Assembly (NCBI RefSeq): GCF_030014955.1 | Contig: NZ_JAGRPV010000001.1 | Span: forward strand, 8,519,501 to 8,583,500 | Direction of reading: 5' to 3' | DNA: 64,000 nt | Source of the DNA: Cohnella hashimotonis | GTDB lineage: Bacteria; Bacillota; Bacilli; Paenibacillales; Paenibacillaceae | Part shown: positions 36,552 through 45,947 of the stretch, piece by piece | Position numbering within the stretch: the stretch's first letter is position 1 | Layout of the letters: each line of letters begins with the position of its first letter | The notes under the pieces: model-generated | The model's database searches: none | What the model was told of the DNA's origin: nothing | The model's input: only the letters and a program-made list of their open reading frames with translations | Translations under genes and position numbers: made by a program

Positions 36552-38717
36552 ATGAGCAAAGCGATCGAAATTGCCGAAAACGGCCTGCATCTCTATATTG
36601 AAGTCACGGCTGAGGGAGATGCGCGGCTGATGCATTTCGGGACCGAGCCGTACCGTGCGGGCACGGTATCGGACGATCAAGCGCCGGGCTTTCGCCTGCT
36701 GGAGCTGCAGCTGACCGGGGAAGACCGCGCCGAATATCACGGCCGCACGCATCGTGCGACTTATCCGGGTTTGCGCATGCAGTACCGGTCGCATAGCGAC
36801 GCGCGCAGCGGACCGGGCCGCAAGCTCGAAGTGACGCTCGCCGATCCCGAGACGGGGCTCGAGGCCGTGTCGCACTTCCAGTTTTACGACGGCATCGCGG
36901 TCGCCCGCTGCTGGACGGCGCTGCGCAACGGGGGGGCGGCGCCGCTGGGCGTCGAGTACGTATCCACGTTTGCCTTGACGGGACTCGACAAAGAAGGCGC
37001 GCTGGACCGCGACGACAAGATGTCCGTCTCCATTCCGCATTCCGGCTGGCAAAGCGAGCTGCAGTGGCGCACATACTCGCTGCCGGAGCTGGGACTGTCC
37101 CATGTGACGGACCGCAGCTCGAAGCGCATCTCTTGCAGCAATACGGGGTCCTGGGCCGCCGCGGAGCATATCCCGATGGCCGTGTTGGATAATTTTGAAA
37201 CGAATACGCAGCTGTTCTGGCAGATCGAGCACAACGGCTCCTGGCATTGGGAGATCATCGACCAGTACGATTATTTGACGCTGCTCGTGAGCGGGCCGAC
37301 CGAGCACGACAATCAGTGGTGGCTCGAGCTCGCGCCGGGCGAGTCGTTCGTCTCTGTGCCGGCGGCGGTCGGCGCGACGCGCGGCGGGTTCGATGCGGCG
37401 ATCGGCGAGCTGACCCGGTACCGGCGCGCGATCCGGCGTCAGAACGACGACAACCGGCTGCTGCGCGTCATTTTTAACGACTACATGAACTGCCTCTGGG
37501 GCCAGCCGACGACCGAAAAGCTGCTCCCGCTCATTGACGCCGCCGCCGATATCGGCAGCGAATATTTCTGCATCGACGCGGGCTGGTACGCGGACGGCGA
37601 CTGGTGGGACGGGGTCGGCGAGTGGCTGCCGTCCAAGGCGCGGTTCCCCGAAGGCATCAAGTATGTGCTCGACTACATTCGCGGCAAAGGCATGATCCCG
37701 GGTCTCTGGCTGGAGCTCGAGGTCATGGGCATCAACAGCCCGAAGCTCGCGGACGCAGATGACAGCTGGTTTTTCATGCGTCACGGGAAAAGGGTCAAGG
37801 ACCGTTCGCGCTACCAGCTCGACTATCGGAATCCGGCCGTCGTCGCGCACGCGGACGAAGTCATCCGTCGTCTCGTCGAAGACTACGGTGTCGGCTATAT
37901 CAAGATGGACTACAACATCAATGCGGGCATCGGCACCGAGACGGACGCGGACAGCTTCGGCGACGGCCTGCTGCAGCACAACCGGGCGTATCTTGCCTGG
38001 CTCGACGGCATTTTCGCGCGGTATCCGGACCTCGTCATCGAAAACTGCTCCAGCGGCGGCATGCGCATGGACTACGCCATGTTGAGCCGGCACAGCATTC
38101 AGTCCACCAGCGACCAGGAGGACTACGTGAAATACGCGGCCATCGCCGCAGCCTCTCCGTCTGCACTGACGCCGGAGCAATCGGCCATCTGGTCTTATCC
38201 GCTCCGCGAGGGCGACGACGAGGAAGTCGTGTTCAACATGGTCAACGCGATGCTGCTGCGCGTTCACCAGAGCGGTCATGTCGCCGAGCTCAGCCCGCGT
38301 CGCCGCGCGCTCGTCAAGGAGGCGCTCGACTACTACAAAACGATGCGCGCCGACATCGCTTCGGGCTTGCCGTTCTGGCCGCTCGGCCTGCCGACGCAGC
38401 AGGACGACTGGATCTGCTTCGGCATCCGCGCGGAGGGCCGCGCCTATGTCGCGGTCTGGCGCATCGGCGGCGAGGACGCCGAGATCGCGCTGCCGCTGCC
38501 GTGGCTGGCGGCGGAGGCTGAGAGAGGCGCCGGCGATGCCGGCAGTGCTGGCAAAGCGGATGCGGTTGGCGGCGCAGGCCCGGTGCGGGCGCGCATCGCG
38601 TACCCGGCCGCGCACGAGGGCAGCGCCGTCGCCTGGGACGCCGAGGCCGGCTCGCTGCGCGTGACGCTGCCGCGGGAGCGGACGGCTCGGTTGGTGGAGC
38701 TGCGGTTGAATCGATAA
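36552..38717 (+). CDS. GH36 alpha-galactosidase
   Basis: 721 residues, the normal size for the 720-750-residue bacterial GH36 enzymes that release terminal alpha-galactose from raffinose, melibiose and stachyose. An N-terminal beta-supersandwich (residues about 1-310) leads into the catalytic barrel. The nucleophile is predicted as Asp453 in YIKMDYNINAG and the acid/base as Asp521 in QSTSDQEDY; CSSGGMRMDYAML is also family-typical. There is no signal peptide, so it acts in the cytoplasm after uptake. An Ala/Gly-rich insert occurs near residues 655-680. The ribosome site (TAGGAG) is rather far from the ATG. It lies directly downstream of the sugar-binding lipoprotein. Confidence 0.95.
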   Translation: MSKAIEIAENGLHLYIEVTAEGDARLMHFGTEPYRAGTVSDDQAPGFRLLELQLTGEDRAEYHGRTHRATYPGLRMQYRSHSDARSGPGRKLEVTLADPETGLEAVSHFQFYDGIAVARCWTALRNGGAAPLGVEYVSTFALTGLDKEGALDRDDKMSVSIPHSGWQSELQWRTYSLPELGLSHVTDRSSKRISCSNTGSWAAAEHIPMAVLDNFETNTQLFWQIEHNGSWHWEIIDQYDYLTLLVSGPTEHDNQWWLELAPGESFVSVPAAVGATRGGFDAAIGELTRYRRAIRRQNDDNRLLRVIFNDYMNCLWGQPTTEKLLPLIDAAADIGSEYFCIDAGWYADGDWWDGVGEWLPSKARFPEGIKYVLDYIRGKGMIPGLWLELEVMGINSPKLADADDSWFFMRHGKRVKDRSRYQLDYRNPAVVAHADEVIRRLVEDYGVGYIKMDYNINAGIGTETDADSFGDGLLQHNRAYLAWLDGIFARYPDLVIENCSSGGMRMDYAMLSRHSIQSTSDQEDYVKYAAIAAASPSALTPEQSAIWSYPLREGDDEEVVFNMVNAMLLRVHQSGHVAELSPRRRALVKEALDYYKTMRADIASGLPFWPLGLPTQQDDWICFGIRAEGRAYVAVWRIGGEDAEIALPLPWLAAEAERGAGDAGSAGKADAVGGAGPVRARIAYPAAHEGSAVAWDAEAGSLRVTLPRERTARLVELRLNR

Positions 38718-38727
38718 TCGGCACCCG

Positions 38728-38763
38728 AAAAGGGTCGTCGCCCTACGGGGCGACGGCCTTTTC
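38728..38763 (+). terminator. Intrinsic terminator after alpha-galactosidase
   Basis: GGTCGTCGCCC and GGGGCGACGGCC form a long GC stem with a three-base loop, followed by TTTT. The rest of 38764-38957 shows no gene; TTCCGGTTGATCGGAACCG near 38850 is a small dyad. Confidence 0.85.
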
Positions 38764-38957
38764 GTGTCAGCCGCCGTTCTTAGCCGCAACTTTAGGCTTG
38801 CGAACATACAACGCGCGGCGTACGGAATAAAGTAATGAATACCTGCCGTTCCGGTTGATCGGAACCGTGCGGGAAGTCGAGGCGACGGATCCTTTTTCCG
38901 TGAAAGCGCAACCAAATCATAAACGCGTAAATTTGAGTGAAAAGGGGGCGGCCGACG

Positions 38958-39449
38958 ATGAGTACGCGACTGTTGTCCGAATCGCTCGTCCGGGAGCGAT
39001 TTCCTCAACTGCGGTACGTGAGGATCCATACCAGCGGCAAGCAGACAGCGACGATCTATGCCTGGGACGATCAGCTGGAGCTGCGGGAGGAGGATCGGGC
39101 GAACCTGTTGAAATTTGCGGCGGCTTATCTGGCGCCGTTCGTCTGCTTTAAGGTGAAGCCGTACGGATTGACGAGGGAGGATCGGGTACCGTCCGCACCG
39201 GAGGTGCCCGATGACGTCAGGGAAGCCGCAATGAGTCGCGGATCGGACCTGCACGACATCATCGACGTCGTGGACCGCATGCTGGCCGGCGGGCGAATCT
39301 CGTTCGAGCGCTACGACCGGGCAAGCGCGATCGTATATCTGACGATCCGTTCGACGCTGCCGATCTCCCCGATCGAGCGGGAGCTAATAGGCGTGTACCT
39401 TTACGAGCTGTTGCCTCTCGGGACGCAGTCCTCTATTCAGTATATATAG
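38958..39449 (+). CDS. Hypothetical protein
   Basis: 163 residues from the ATG at 38958, preceded by AAGGGGG about ten bases upstream; GTG at 38937 is an alternative start. No signal peptide or membrane segment is visible. The protein is rich in Arg, Glu and Leu and looks like a soluble mixed alpha/beta protein: the N-terminal half has short strands (YVRIHTSGKQTATIYAWDD) and the C-terminal half is more helical (GSDLHDIIDVVDRMLAGG). I do not recognise the family. It stands alone between two terminators. Confidence 0.75.
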   Translation: MSTRLLSESLVRERFPQLRYVRIHTSGKQTATIYAWDDQLELREEDRANLLKFAAAYLAPFVCFKVKPYGLTREDRVPSAPEVPDDVREAAMSRGSDLHDIIDVVDRMLAGGRISFERYDRASAIVYLTIRSTLPISPIERELIGVYLYELLPLGTQSSIQYI

Positions 39450-39497
39450 CGGTGCGGGGAGACGAAGCAGATGATCTCCGGCCGCATGCAGCGCGGG

Positions 39498-39528
39498 CCC
39501 ATGCGAATTGTCGCATGGGTCTTTTTTT
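39498..39528 (+). terminator. Intrinsic terminator after the hypothetical gene
   Basis: CCCATGCGA (39498-39506) and TCGCATGGG (39511-39519) form a perfect 9-bp stem with a 4-nt loop, followed by CTTTTTTT. Confidence 0.9.
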
Positions 39529-39562
39529 GGAGTAGCGGCGCTGTTGGGATGTTTTGCGGACT

Positions 39563-39752
39563 GAAATAACTGCATTTCTGCATGTATTTTCTGCCGACCA
39601 ACGATAGTTAATGAAATACCTGCAAATATGCAGTTAAATGCCGAGCTCAAGCCGAAAATCCGGCTCATAGAGTGAAATAGATGCACATTTGCAGGTATCT
39701 TGTCCAAAAGGGGCGAGAGCGGGGTAATTAAATGTATATTTGCAGGCATTGG
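39563..39752. repeat. Four diverged TGCA-containing palindromic repeats spaced 50-61 bp
   Basis: About 28-bp units start at 39563, 39613, 39674 and 39725 with pattern GAAATA-nn-TGCA-n-AT-n-TGCAG. Each is roughly self-complementary around TGCAnATnTGCA. Units differ at many positions and the stretches between them are unrelated, so this is not a CRISPR array. Confidence 0.7.
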
Positions 39753-39782
39753 GGAGAAGGATCGACGCGTGCGGCGATAGGA

Positions 39783-39920
39783 CATCCAATCGAAACGAGC
39801 CAACCAATCGAAACGAGCCAACCAATCGAAACGAGCCAACCAATCGAAACGGACATCCAATGGAAACGAACATCCAATCGAAACGCCATCCAATCGAAAC
39901 GGCCAACCAATCGGAACGGC
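39783..39920. repeat. Eight tandem 16-18-bp repeats
   Basis: The core CCAATCGAAACG recurs eight times, joined by short spacers (AGCCAA, GACAT, AACAT, CCAT, GCCAA), so unit length varies between 16 and 18 bp. It lies upstream of the YfkN-like gene, between the TGCA repeats and the Pho-type promoter. Two imperfect copies of GCnGCAAGCGATAAAAA follow at about 39973 and 40026. Confidence 0.85.
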
Positions 39921-40074
39921 TGTCCGATGAGCGCTAGCGAAGCTGCCTCGGAGGAGAATGGCACGAATTCGTGCTGCAAGCGATAAAAAACGCGGTTACA
40001 GTGTCAAACGGAGCGCGAATGGGTGCCGCAAGCGATAAAAAGCGACGTTTCAGCGCATAAATGTAAAATCCTTG

Positions 40075-40138
40075 TTATTGATCCTTTACATATCTTTTAC
40101 AAATTAAGTGACAATCTAGTGATATCTTTTATTATACT
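40075..40138 (+). promoter_or_regulatory. Probable PhoP-dependent promoter (Pho box)
   Basis: TTTACA at 40085-40090 and 40096-40101, GTGACA at 40108-40113 and GTGATA at 40119-40124 repeat with an 11-12-bp period; TTATTG at 40075-40080 may be a further copy. The pattern fits the Bacillus PhoP repeat (TTHACA with about 5-bp spacers). A -10 box TATACT is at 40133-40138. The downstream gene is YfkN-like, and yfkN belongs to the Pho regulon in B. subtilis. Confidence 0.65.
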
Positions 40139-40170
40139 TAGAAAGAATGCGAACCGAAGGGAGAGCGAGC

Positions 40171-43100
40171 ATGTTGAAAAGGAAGACTGGTTGGAGCAAG
40201 AGATCGTCGACCGTGACGGCCGCGGCGGTATTGGTCTCTCAGGTGTTCGGGGGATTCGGTCTGTTGGAAGCCGGCAAGGCGGCTGCGGCAGAGCCATCCG
40301 TTGCGCCGCTGCATGTGCGGATCATGGAGACGACGGATTTGCATACCAACGTACGAGGCTACGATTATTTTAAAAACGCCGAGACGGTGGCGGTCGGTCT
40401 GGACCGCACCGCAACGCTGATCAAGCAGGCACGCACGGAGCAGCCTAACGCGCTGTTGTTCGACAACGGCGACTTGATCCAGGGTACGCCGCTCGGCACC
40501 TATATGGCCAAAGTGGACAAGCTGTCCGAAGCAGGCAGCGTCCATCCGATGTATCAAGCGATGAATCTGCTCGGTTACGACGCAGCGACTTTCGGCAATC
40601 ATGAATTCAATTACGGTCTCGATTATCTGGACAAAGCGATTGCGGGCGGCAAGGACGGTTCAGGCGAGAAGCTTCCTTACGTCAATGCCAACATCTATGT
40701 GGACGATAATCACGACGGCATTGCCCAAGATACGGAGACGACCAATAAGTACGAGCCTTACGAAATTCTTACCCGTACGTTCAAGGACGAAAACGGCGTA
40801 GATCAGACCGTCAAGATCGGCGTCATCGGTCTCGTCACGCCGCAAATTATGGAATGGGACAAGGCGAACTTGTCCGGCAAGGTCGTGACGCGCGATATCG
40901 CGGAGACCGCCCGTCATTTCGTGCCGTTGATGAAGGCGGACGGCGCGGATATTATCGTGGCGCTCGCGCACACGGGCTTCGACGCGAACGCGGTGGAGGG
41001 CGACCTCTCTGAAAACGACGTCAATGCGCTGAGCAAGGTGCCGGGCATCGACGCGATTACGTTTTCCCACACGCACAAGATCTTCCCGACGGCGAGCGAC
41101 GCCTCGCTCGACGCTCTGTTCAAGGACCCGGCGACCAATCTGCCGTACAACTCGTCCGCCAGCGTCGTTAACAATGTCTACGGACTCGGCGGCGGCACGA
41201 TCAACGGCGTGTTCGCGGTTCAATCGGGGTTCGGCGGCGCCAGCCTCGGCCTGATCGACCTGAAGCTCGTCAAGGACGGCGACGGCAAGTGGACGGTCGA
41301 CAAAGCGAATTCGCAGTCGTCCACGCGTTCGATCTTCCGGACGGAGAACAAGGTCAACATCGCGAACGTGGAGCCTGACGCGGGCGTTGTCGCCGCGGTC
41401 AAGAAAGCGCACGAAGCGACGATCGCCTATACCGGGCAGGAGCTGGGGCAGACGGATGCGCCGATCAACAGCTACTTCGCCATGGTGCAGGACGATCCGT
41501 CGATCCAGATCGTGACGGACGCGCAGAAGTGGTACGTAAAGAAGTCGGTCGCGGGTACGGTTTATGAAAACCTGCCTATCTTGAGCGCCGGCGCGCCGTT
41601 CAAGGCGGGACGCAACGGGCCGTCCGAGTACACGGACATCGACAAGGGTCCGCTCACGATCCGCAGCGCCAGCGATCTGTATTTGTACGACAATACGCTG
41701 AAGGCGGTTGTCATCAAGGGTTCGACGGTTAAGGAATGGCTGGAGATGTCCGCCGGCGCCTTCAACCGGATCGATCCGGCGAGCACGGCGGAACAGCAGC
41801 TGCTGAATTCGTCCTTCGCGGTTTACAACTATGATGTCATCGACGGCGTCACCTATCAGATCGACGTCACCAAGCCGGCCAAATACAAGCCGGACGGTAC
41901 CGTCAACGACGCTGCTTCGAGCCGGATCGTGAACCTGAAGTACGCGGGCAAGCCGATCGATCCGAACCAGAAATTCATCGTGGTTACGAACAATTACCGC
42001 GCGAGCGGCGGCGGCAACTTCCCGGGTCTCAAGGGTTCGCCGCTGGCCGTCGATTCCCAGGACGAGAACCGTCAGGTGCTGATGGACTACATTTCGGAAA
42101 AGAAAACGGTTAGCCCGAGCGCAGACGGCAACTGGTCGTTCGCTCCCATCAAGAGCAACGTCGACCTTACCTTTACAAGTTCTCCTTCGGCCGCTAAGTA
42201 CGCAGAAGCGACGAACGGCATTATCGCGGATACAGGTAAGCGGAACGACAGCCAGTTCGAAATCTACAAGCTGAAAATTCCCGTCGAAGTGCATCTGCTT
42301 GGCATCAACGACCTGCACGGCCAGCTCGATACGACTTCGATCGTAAACGGCAAGGCGGCGGGTACGGCCGCGACGCTGGCGGCTTACCTCAAGACGGCGC
42401 GCGCTAAGTATACGAACAGTTTCCTCGTTCACAACGGGGATTCCGTCGGCGCTACCGCCCCGGTCTCTTCGCTGGAGCGGGACGAGCCTACGCTGGAATG
42501 GATGAACATGATGGGCTTCGATGTCGGCACGCTGGGCAACCACGAGTTCGACCAAGGCGTAGCGGCGCTGAAGGCGCAGCTCGAAGGCGGCGTCGACCCT
42601 GTCGGCGGCGAAATCGTGCACAAGGGCGTGAACTTCGACTATGTGAACGCCAACGTCGTGGACGAGAAGACGGGCGAGCCGATCATCGCTCCTTATGTCG
42701 TGAAGGAAGTCGACGGCGTGAAAATCGGCTTTATCGGCGTCGTCACGATGGCGACGGTGACCAAGGTGTCCCCGGAAGGCCTGAAGGGCGTCAAGCTCGT
42801 CGACCAGGCGCCGGTCGTGAACAAGGCGGTTGAAGAGCTGAAGCAGCAAGGCGTCAAAACCATCATCGTCCTCGCGCATGACCCTGCGACCACCAATGCG
42901 ACGACCGGGCTGACGACGGGCGAAGCCGCGGACCTGGCGAACAGCGTCGACGACGAAGTCGACGTCATCATGGCCGGCGACAACCACGCTTTGGCCAACG
43001 GCCTCGTAGACGGCAAGCTGGTTGTGCAAGCTTACTCCTACGGTACGGCGTTCGAGGACGTCAAGTTGACGATCGATCCGGTGACGGGCGACGTCACGAG

Positions 43101-45000
43101 CAAGTCGGCGACGGTCACGACGACCTTCCAGGACGGCGTGACGCCGGACGCTGACACCGAAGAACTGGTGAACAAATATCTCGACATGCACCCTGAGCTT
43201 AAAAATCCGGTCGGCACGACGGACGGCTCTGTCGTACGGACCGACGCTTACAACAATGAAGCGCCGCTGGGCAACCTGATCGCGGACGCGATGCGCAGCG
43301 CCTTTCCGGGTTCGGACTTCGCGTTCATGAATCCGGGCGGCATCCGCGCGGACCTGCCGAACGGCGAGGTGAAGTTCGGCGATCTGGCCAAGGTGCAGCC
43401 GTTCGGCAACACCCTCGTGAAGCTGACGCTGACGGGAGCCCAGATCCGCACGCTGCTCCAGCAGCAATGGGGCGTCAAGACGGACGGCAGCGCGGACACG
43501 AAGACGCTGCAGATCTCGGGTCTGAAGTATTCGGCCAATCTGGCGCTCCCCGTCGCGCAGCGCGTCACGAGCCTAACCAAGACGGACGGCACGCCGATCG
43601 AGGACAACAAGGAGTACACGGCAGTCGTCAATAACTTCATGGCTGCGGGCGGAGACAACTACAAAGTGCTCACCCAAGCGAAGGAATCCGTGGTGGGACC
43701 GACGGACCTGGATATTTTCTACAAGTATATCGTAGATACGTTCAAGGGCGGGCAGATCACGGCCAAGATCGAAGGGCGCATCAACAATTCCAATGTCCCC
43801 GTGACGCCTCCGGTCAATCCGGGCAATCCCACACCTACGCCAACCCCGACGCCTACGCCTGGAGCGCCGGTGAAAGTGAGCGTCGAGGCCAAGGACGTGC
43901 CGAAGGCGGACAATGGCGTCGTGAGCTTGCCGGTGACGATCCCGGCCGGCGCGACCGACGTCAGCATCTCGCTCCCGCTGAATATCGCGGAGCTGGCCGG
44001 TTCCGGCACGCAGGTGAAGCTTGAGCTGGACGGCGTGACGCTGTCGCTTCCGGCCAAGGTGCTGGAGGACGCGTCGAAGCTTGTCACGGGCGATGCGGCG
44101 AAGGATGCGACCTTGTCGCTGAATTACAGCCGTTTGACGTCCGAAGCTTCGACCTCGCTGCTGGCCGGCGTGCAGAATGCCAACCTGAGCGTCAAGGCGG
44201 CGGGCGCCGTTACCAAGCTCGGCCTCTCGGCCGTAGCGAAGGACGGGACGACGGCCGGTACGCTGAGCGGCTTCGCGCAGCCGATCTCGATCGCGATCAA
44301 AGTTGACGGCAGCTCGAACGCCAATCTGACGAACCTGTACCGCATCGACGGCGGCAAGCCGGTTTATGTAAAAGCCAAGCTGCAAGGCGGCGCGCTGACG
44401 GCTGAGGTGACGCAGCCGGGCACGTACGCGGCGCTGGAATACAACCGTAACTTTGCAGACGTACCCGCATCCTATTGGGCCAAGGACGTCATCGCGGAAC
44501 TGGCGGCCAAGCAACTGATCGACGGTACGGATACGGCGAACTTCGCGCCGCAAAGACCAATCACGCGCGCCGAATTCGCCAAGCTGCTGGTGCAGGAGTT
44601 CGGGCTGGGCGCCAAGGGCGGAGGCGCTTCTTTCTCCGACGTGCAGAGCGGCAGCTGGTATGCTGAATTAGTGAACATCGCGTCCTCCAACGGCTTGATC
44701 ACGGGCAAAGGCGACGGCAGCTTCGTGCCGAATGCGCCGATCACCCGCGAGGAGATGGCGGTCATGCTCGCGCGCATTCCGGCGCTGAAGTCGGGCGGCA
44801 CGGCAGGCACCGCCGGCTTCAAGGACGGCGGCAACATCAGCGGCTGGGCGCAGCAAGCGGTCGGCCGGATGCTGGACGAAGGTCTGATGCAGGGCCGCGG
44901 CAACGGCGTCTTCGCGCCGAAGGGCTCCACGACGCGCGCGGAAGCGGCGAAGGTCGTTCATGGCCTGCTGGCAACGGCGGAAACGGGCGGCGGTTTCTAA
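40171..45000 (+). CDS. SLH-anchored bifunctional 2',3'-cyclic phosphodiesterase / 5'-nucleotidase, YfkN-like
   Basis: 1609 residues from the ATG at 40171 (AAGGGAGA upstream). After a signal peptide (about 1-40) come two nucleotidase modules. The first has METTDLHTN, DNGDLIQG, GNHEFNYG and FSHTH (about 48-330) with its 5'-nucleotidase C-domain to about 640. The second has GINDLHGQL, HNGDSVG, LGNHEFDQG and MAGDNHAL (about 707-960) with a C-domain containing MNPGGIRADLPNG. Then come a Pro-Thr linker (near 1220), a beta domain and three SLH repeats (about 1430-1595). B. subtilis YfkN has the same two catalytic modules but a different wall anchor. It releases phosphate and nucleosides from extracellular nucleotides, consistent with the Pho-type promoter. 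A terminator follows. Confidence 0.94.
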   Translation: MLKRKTGWSKRSSTVTAAAVLVSQVFGGFGLLEAGKAAAAEPSVAPLHVRIMETTDLHTNVRGYDYFKNAETVAVGLDRTATLIKQARTEQPNALLFDNGDLIQGTPLGTYMAKVDKLSEAGSVHPMYQAMNLLGYDAATFGNHEFNYGLDYLDKAIAGGKDGSGEKLPYVNANIYVDDNHDGIAQDTETTNKYEPYEILTRTFKDENGVDQTVKIGVIGLVTPQIMEWDKANLSGKVVTRDIAETARHFVPLMKADGADIIVALAHTGFDANAVEGDLSENDVNALSKVPGIDAITFSHTHKIFPTASDASLDALFKDPATNLPYNSSASVVNNVYGLGGGTINGVFAVQSGFGGASLGLIDLKLVKDGDGKWTVDKANSQSSTRSIFRTENKVNIANVEPDAGVVAAVKKAHEATIAYTGQELGQTDAPINSYFAMVQDDPSIQIVTDAQKWYVKKSVAGTVYENLPILSAGAPFKAGRNGPSEYTDIDKGPLTIRSASDLYLYDNTLKAVVIKGSTVKEWLEMSAGAFNRIDPASTAEQQLLNSSFAVYNYDVIDGVTYQIDVTKPAKYKPDGTVNDAASSRIVNLKYAGKPIDPNQKFIVVTNNYRASGGGNFPGLKGSPLAVDSQDENRQVLMDYISEKKTVSPSADGNWSFAPIKSNVDLTFTSSPSAAKYAEATNGIIADTGKRNDSQFEIYKLKIPVEVHLLGINDLHGQLDTTSIVNGKAAGTAATLAAYLKTARAKYTNSFLVHNGDSVGATAPVSSLERDEPTLEWMNMMGFDVGTLGNHEFDQGVAALKAQLEGGVDPVGGEIVHKGVNFDYVNANVVDEKTGEPIIAPYVVKEVDGVKIGFIGVVTMATVTKVSPEGLKGVKLVDQAPVVNKAVEELKQQGVKTIIVLAHDPATTNATTGLTTGEAADLANSVDDEVDVIMAGDNHALANGLVDGKLVVQAYSYGTAFEDVKLTIDPVTGDVTSKSATVTTTFQDGVTPDADTEELVNKYLDMHPELKNPVGTTDGSVVRTDAYNNEAPLGNLIADAMRSAFPGSDFAFMNPGGIRADLPNGEVKFGDLAKVQPFGNTLVKLTLTGAQIRTLLQQQWGVKTDGSADTKTLQISGLKYSANLALPVAQRVTSLTKTDGTPIEDNKEYTAVVNNFMAAGGDNYKVLTQAKESVVGPTDLDIFYKYIVDTFKGGQITAKIEGRINNSNVPVTPPVNPGNPTPTPTPTPTPGAPVKVSVEAKDVPKADNGVVSLPVTIPAGATDVSISLPLNIAELAGSGTQVKLELDGVTLSLPAKVLEDASKLVTGDAAKDATLSLNYSRLTSEASTSLLAGVQNANLSVKAAGAVTKLGLSAVAKDGTTAGTLSGFAQPISIAIKVDGSSNANLTNLYRIDGGKPVYVKAKLQGGALTAEVTQPGTYAALEYNRNFADVPASYWAKDVIAELAAKQLIDGTDTANFAPQRPITRAEFAKLLVQEFGLGAKGGGASFSDVQSGSWYAELVNIASSNGLITGKGDGSFVPNAPITREEMAVMLARIPALKSGGTAGTAGFKDGGNISGWAQQAVGRMLDEGLMQGRGNGVFAPKGSTTRAEAAKVVHGLLATAETGGGF

Positions 45001-45050
45001 CGCCGATCGCTAACGCCGCGCTCAAGCCGAACTGAATACGGATGAGTCAT

Positions 45051-45091
45051 CAAGCTCCCGGGCGCTTCGGCCCCGGGGGCTTGGCGTCTTT
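45051..45091 (+). terminator. Intrinsic terminator after the nucleotidase gene
   Basis: CAAGCTCCCGGG (45051-45062) pairs with CCCGGGGGCTTG (45072-45083), followed by GCGTCTTT. Confidence 0.8.
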
Positions 45092-45130
45092 GCGGGAACT
45101 ATTATAAGCTGTAACGTAGAGGTGAACGAT

Positions 45131-45457
45131 ATGCAGCCATTTACGGCCCAAGTGGTCGAAGTCATAAAGGCGATACCTGCCGGCAAGGTAATGACGTACG
45201 GGCAAGTGGCGGCAGCGGCAGGCAGCTCGCGGGCCGCGCGGCGCGTTGTCTGGGTGCTGCATTCGCTGAGCGAAGCGCACGGTCTTCCATGGCATAGAGT
45301 CGTGAACGCCAAAGGCGAGATCGCGCTGCCGGGCGACGAGGCCCGGTTTACGCAGCGCGCGCTGCTGGAGGAAGAGGGCGTGCTTTTCGATGGAGATTAT
45401 CGGGTGGACCTCGTACAGTGCAGGTGGGACGGGGGGGACCGGGAGAAGGATGGTTAA
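45131..45457 (+). CDS. Alkyltransferase-like protein (ATL), MGMT family without catalytic cysteine
   Basis: 108 residues matching the C-terminal DNA-binding domain of O6-alkylguanine-DNA alkyltransferases (VVEVIKAIPAGKVMTYGQVA). The active-site PCHRV is replaced by PWHRV, with Trp54 where the acceptor Cys should be; this is the hallmark of ATL proteins, which bind O6-alkylguanine and recruit nucleotide excision repair instead of removing the alkyl group. GAGGTG lies six bases before the ATG. The next gene overlaps by 8 bp and a GNAT gene follows, so the three form a small operon. Confidence 0.92.
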   Translation: MQPFTAQVVEVIKAIPAGKVMTYGQVAAAAGSSRAARRVVWVLHSLSEAHGLPWHRVVNAKGEIALPGDEARFTQRALLEEEGVLFDGDYRVDLVQCRWDGGDREKDG

Positions 45458-45947
45458 ACGGATGCCGGCGAAAATACTGGTCAGTGCCTGCTTGCTTGGT
45501 CAGCAGGTGCGTTACGACGGCGGCGGCAAGCTATGCGATGAGGCCCGATTCTTGCGGTGGCAGGCGGAAGGCCGATTCGTGCCGGTGTGTCCCGAAGTCG
45601 CGGGCGGGCTGCCGACGCCGCGGCCGCCGGCGCAGATCCGGGGCGACAGGGTCGTAACGGAGCAGGGGGATGACCTGACGGAGGCGTTCGACCGCGGCGC
45701 GGAGCTTGCGCTGCAGGCTGCGCTGGCGCATGGCGTGGCGCTGGCCATTCTCAAGCAGAGCAGCCCCTCCTGCGGCAGTCTGTTCGTCTATGACGGCACC
45801 TTCAGCGGCGTAAAGCGTCCCGGAGAAGGCAGGACGGCGGCGCTGCTGCGCAAGCACGGCTTCAAGGTTTTCGGAGAGGATCAGCTGGAGGAGGCGGAGC
45901 GCGAGCTGGCGCGCCTGGAGCGGGAGAGGACGGAGCCGGGACGATGA
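45450..45947 (+). CDS. DUF523-family protein, TudS-like thiouracil desulfidase candidate
   Basis: About 165 residues. Three conserved cysteines stand in VSACLLGQQVRYDG (Cys14), VPVCPEVAGGLPTPR (Cys47) and KQSSPSCGS (Cys108), the set that binds a [4Fe-4S] cluster in characterised DUF523 thiouracil desulfidases (TudS). The likely reaction is removal of sulfur from thiouracil-type bases, though not all DUF523 members have been tested. The start overlaps the ATL gene by 8 bp; ATG at 45462 is an alternative. The GNAT gene overlaps its stop (ATGA). Confidence 0.88.
   Translation: MVKRMPAKILVSACLLGQQVRYDGGGKLCDEARFLRWQAEGRFVPVCPEVAGGLPTPRPPAQIRGDRVVTEQGDDLTEAFDRGAELALQAALAHGVALAILKQSSPSCGSLFVYDGTFSGVKRPGEGRTAALLRKHGFKVFGEDQLEEAERELARLERERTEPGR

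Noticed and set aside
39563..39752. Degenerate CRISPR with 28-bp repeats
   Set aside because: Repeats differ at many positions and spacing is irregular; no cas genes.
40660..43467. A 935-codon open frame antisense to the nucleotidase gene
   Set aside because: High GC leaves antisense frames open; the composition is Arg/His-rich, there is no ribosome site, and the sense gene has clear domains.
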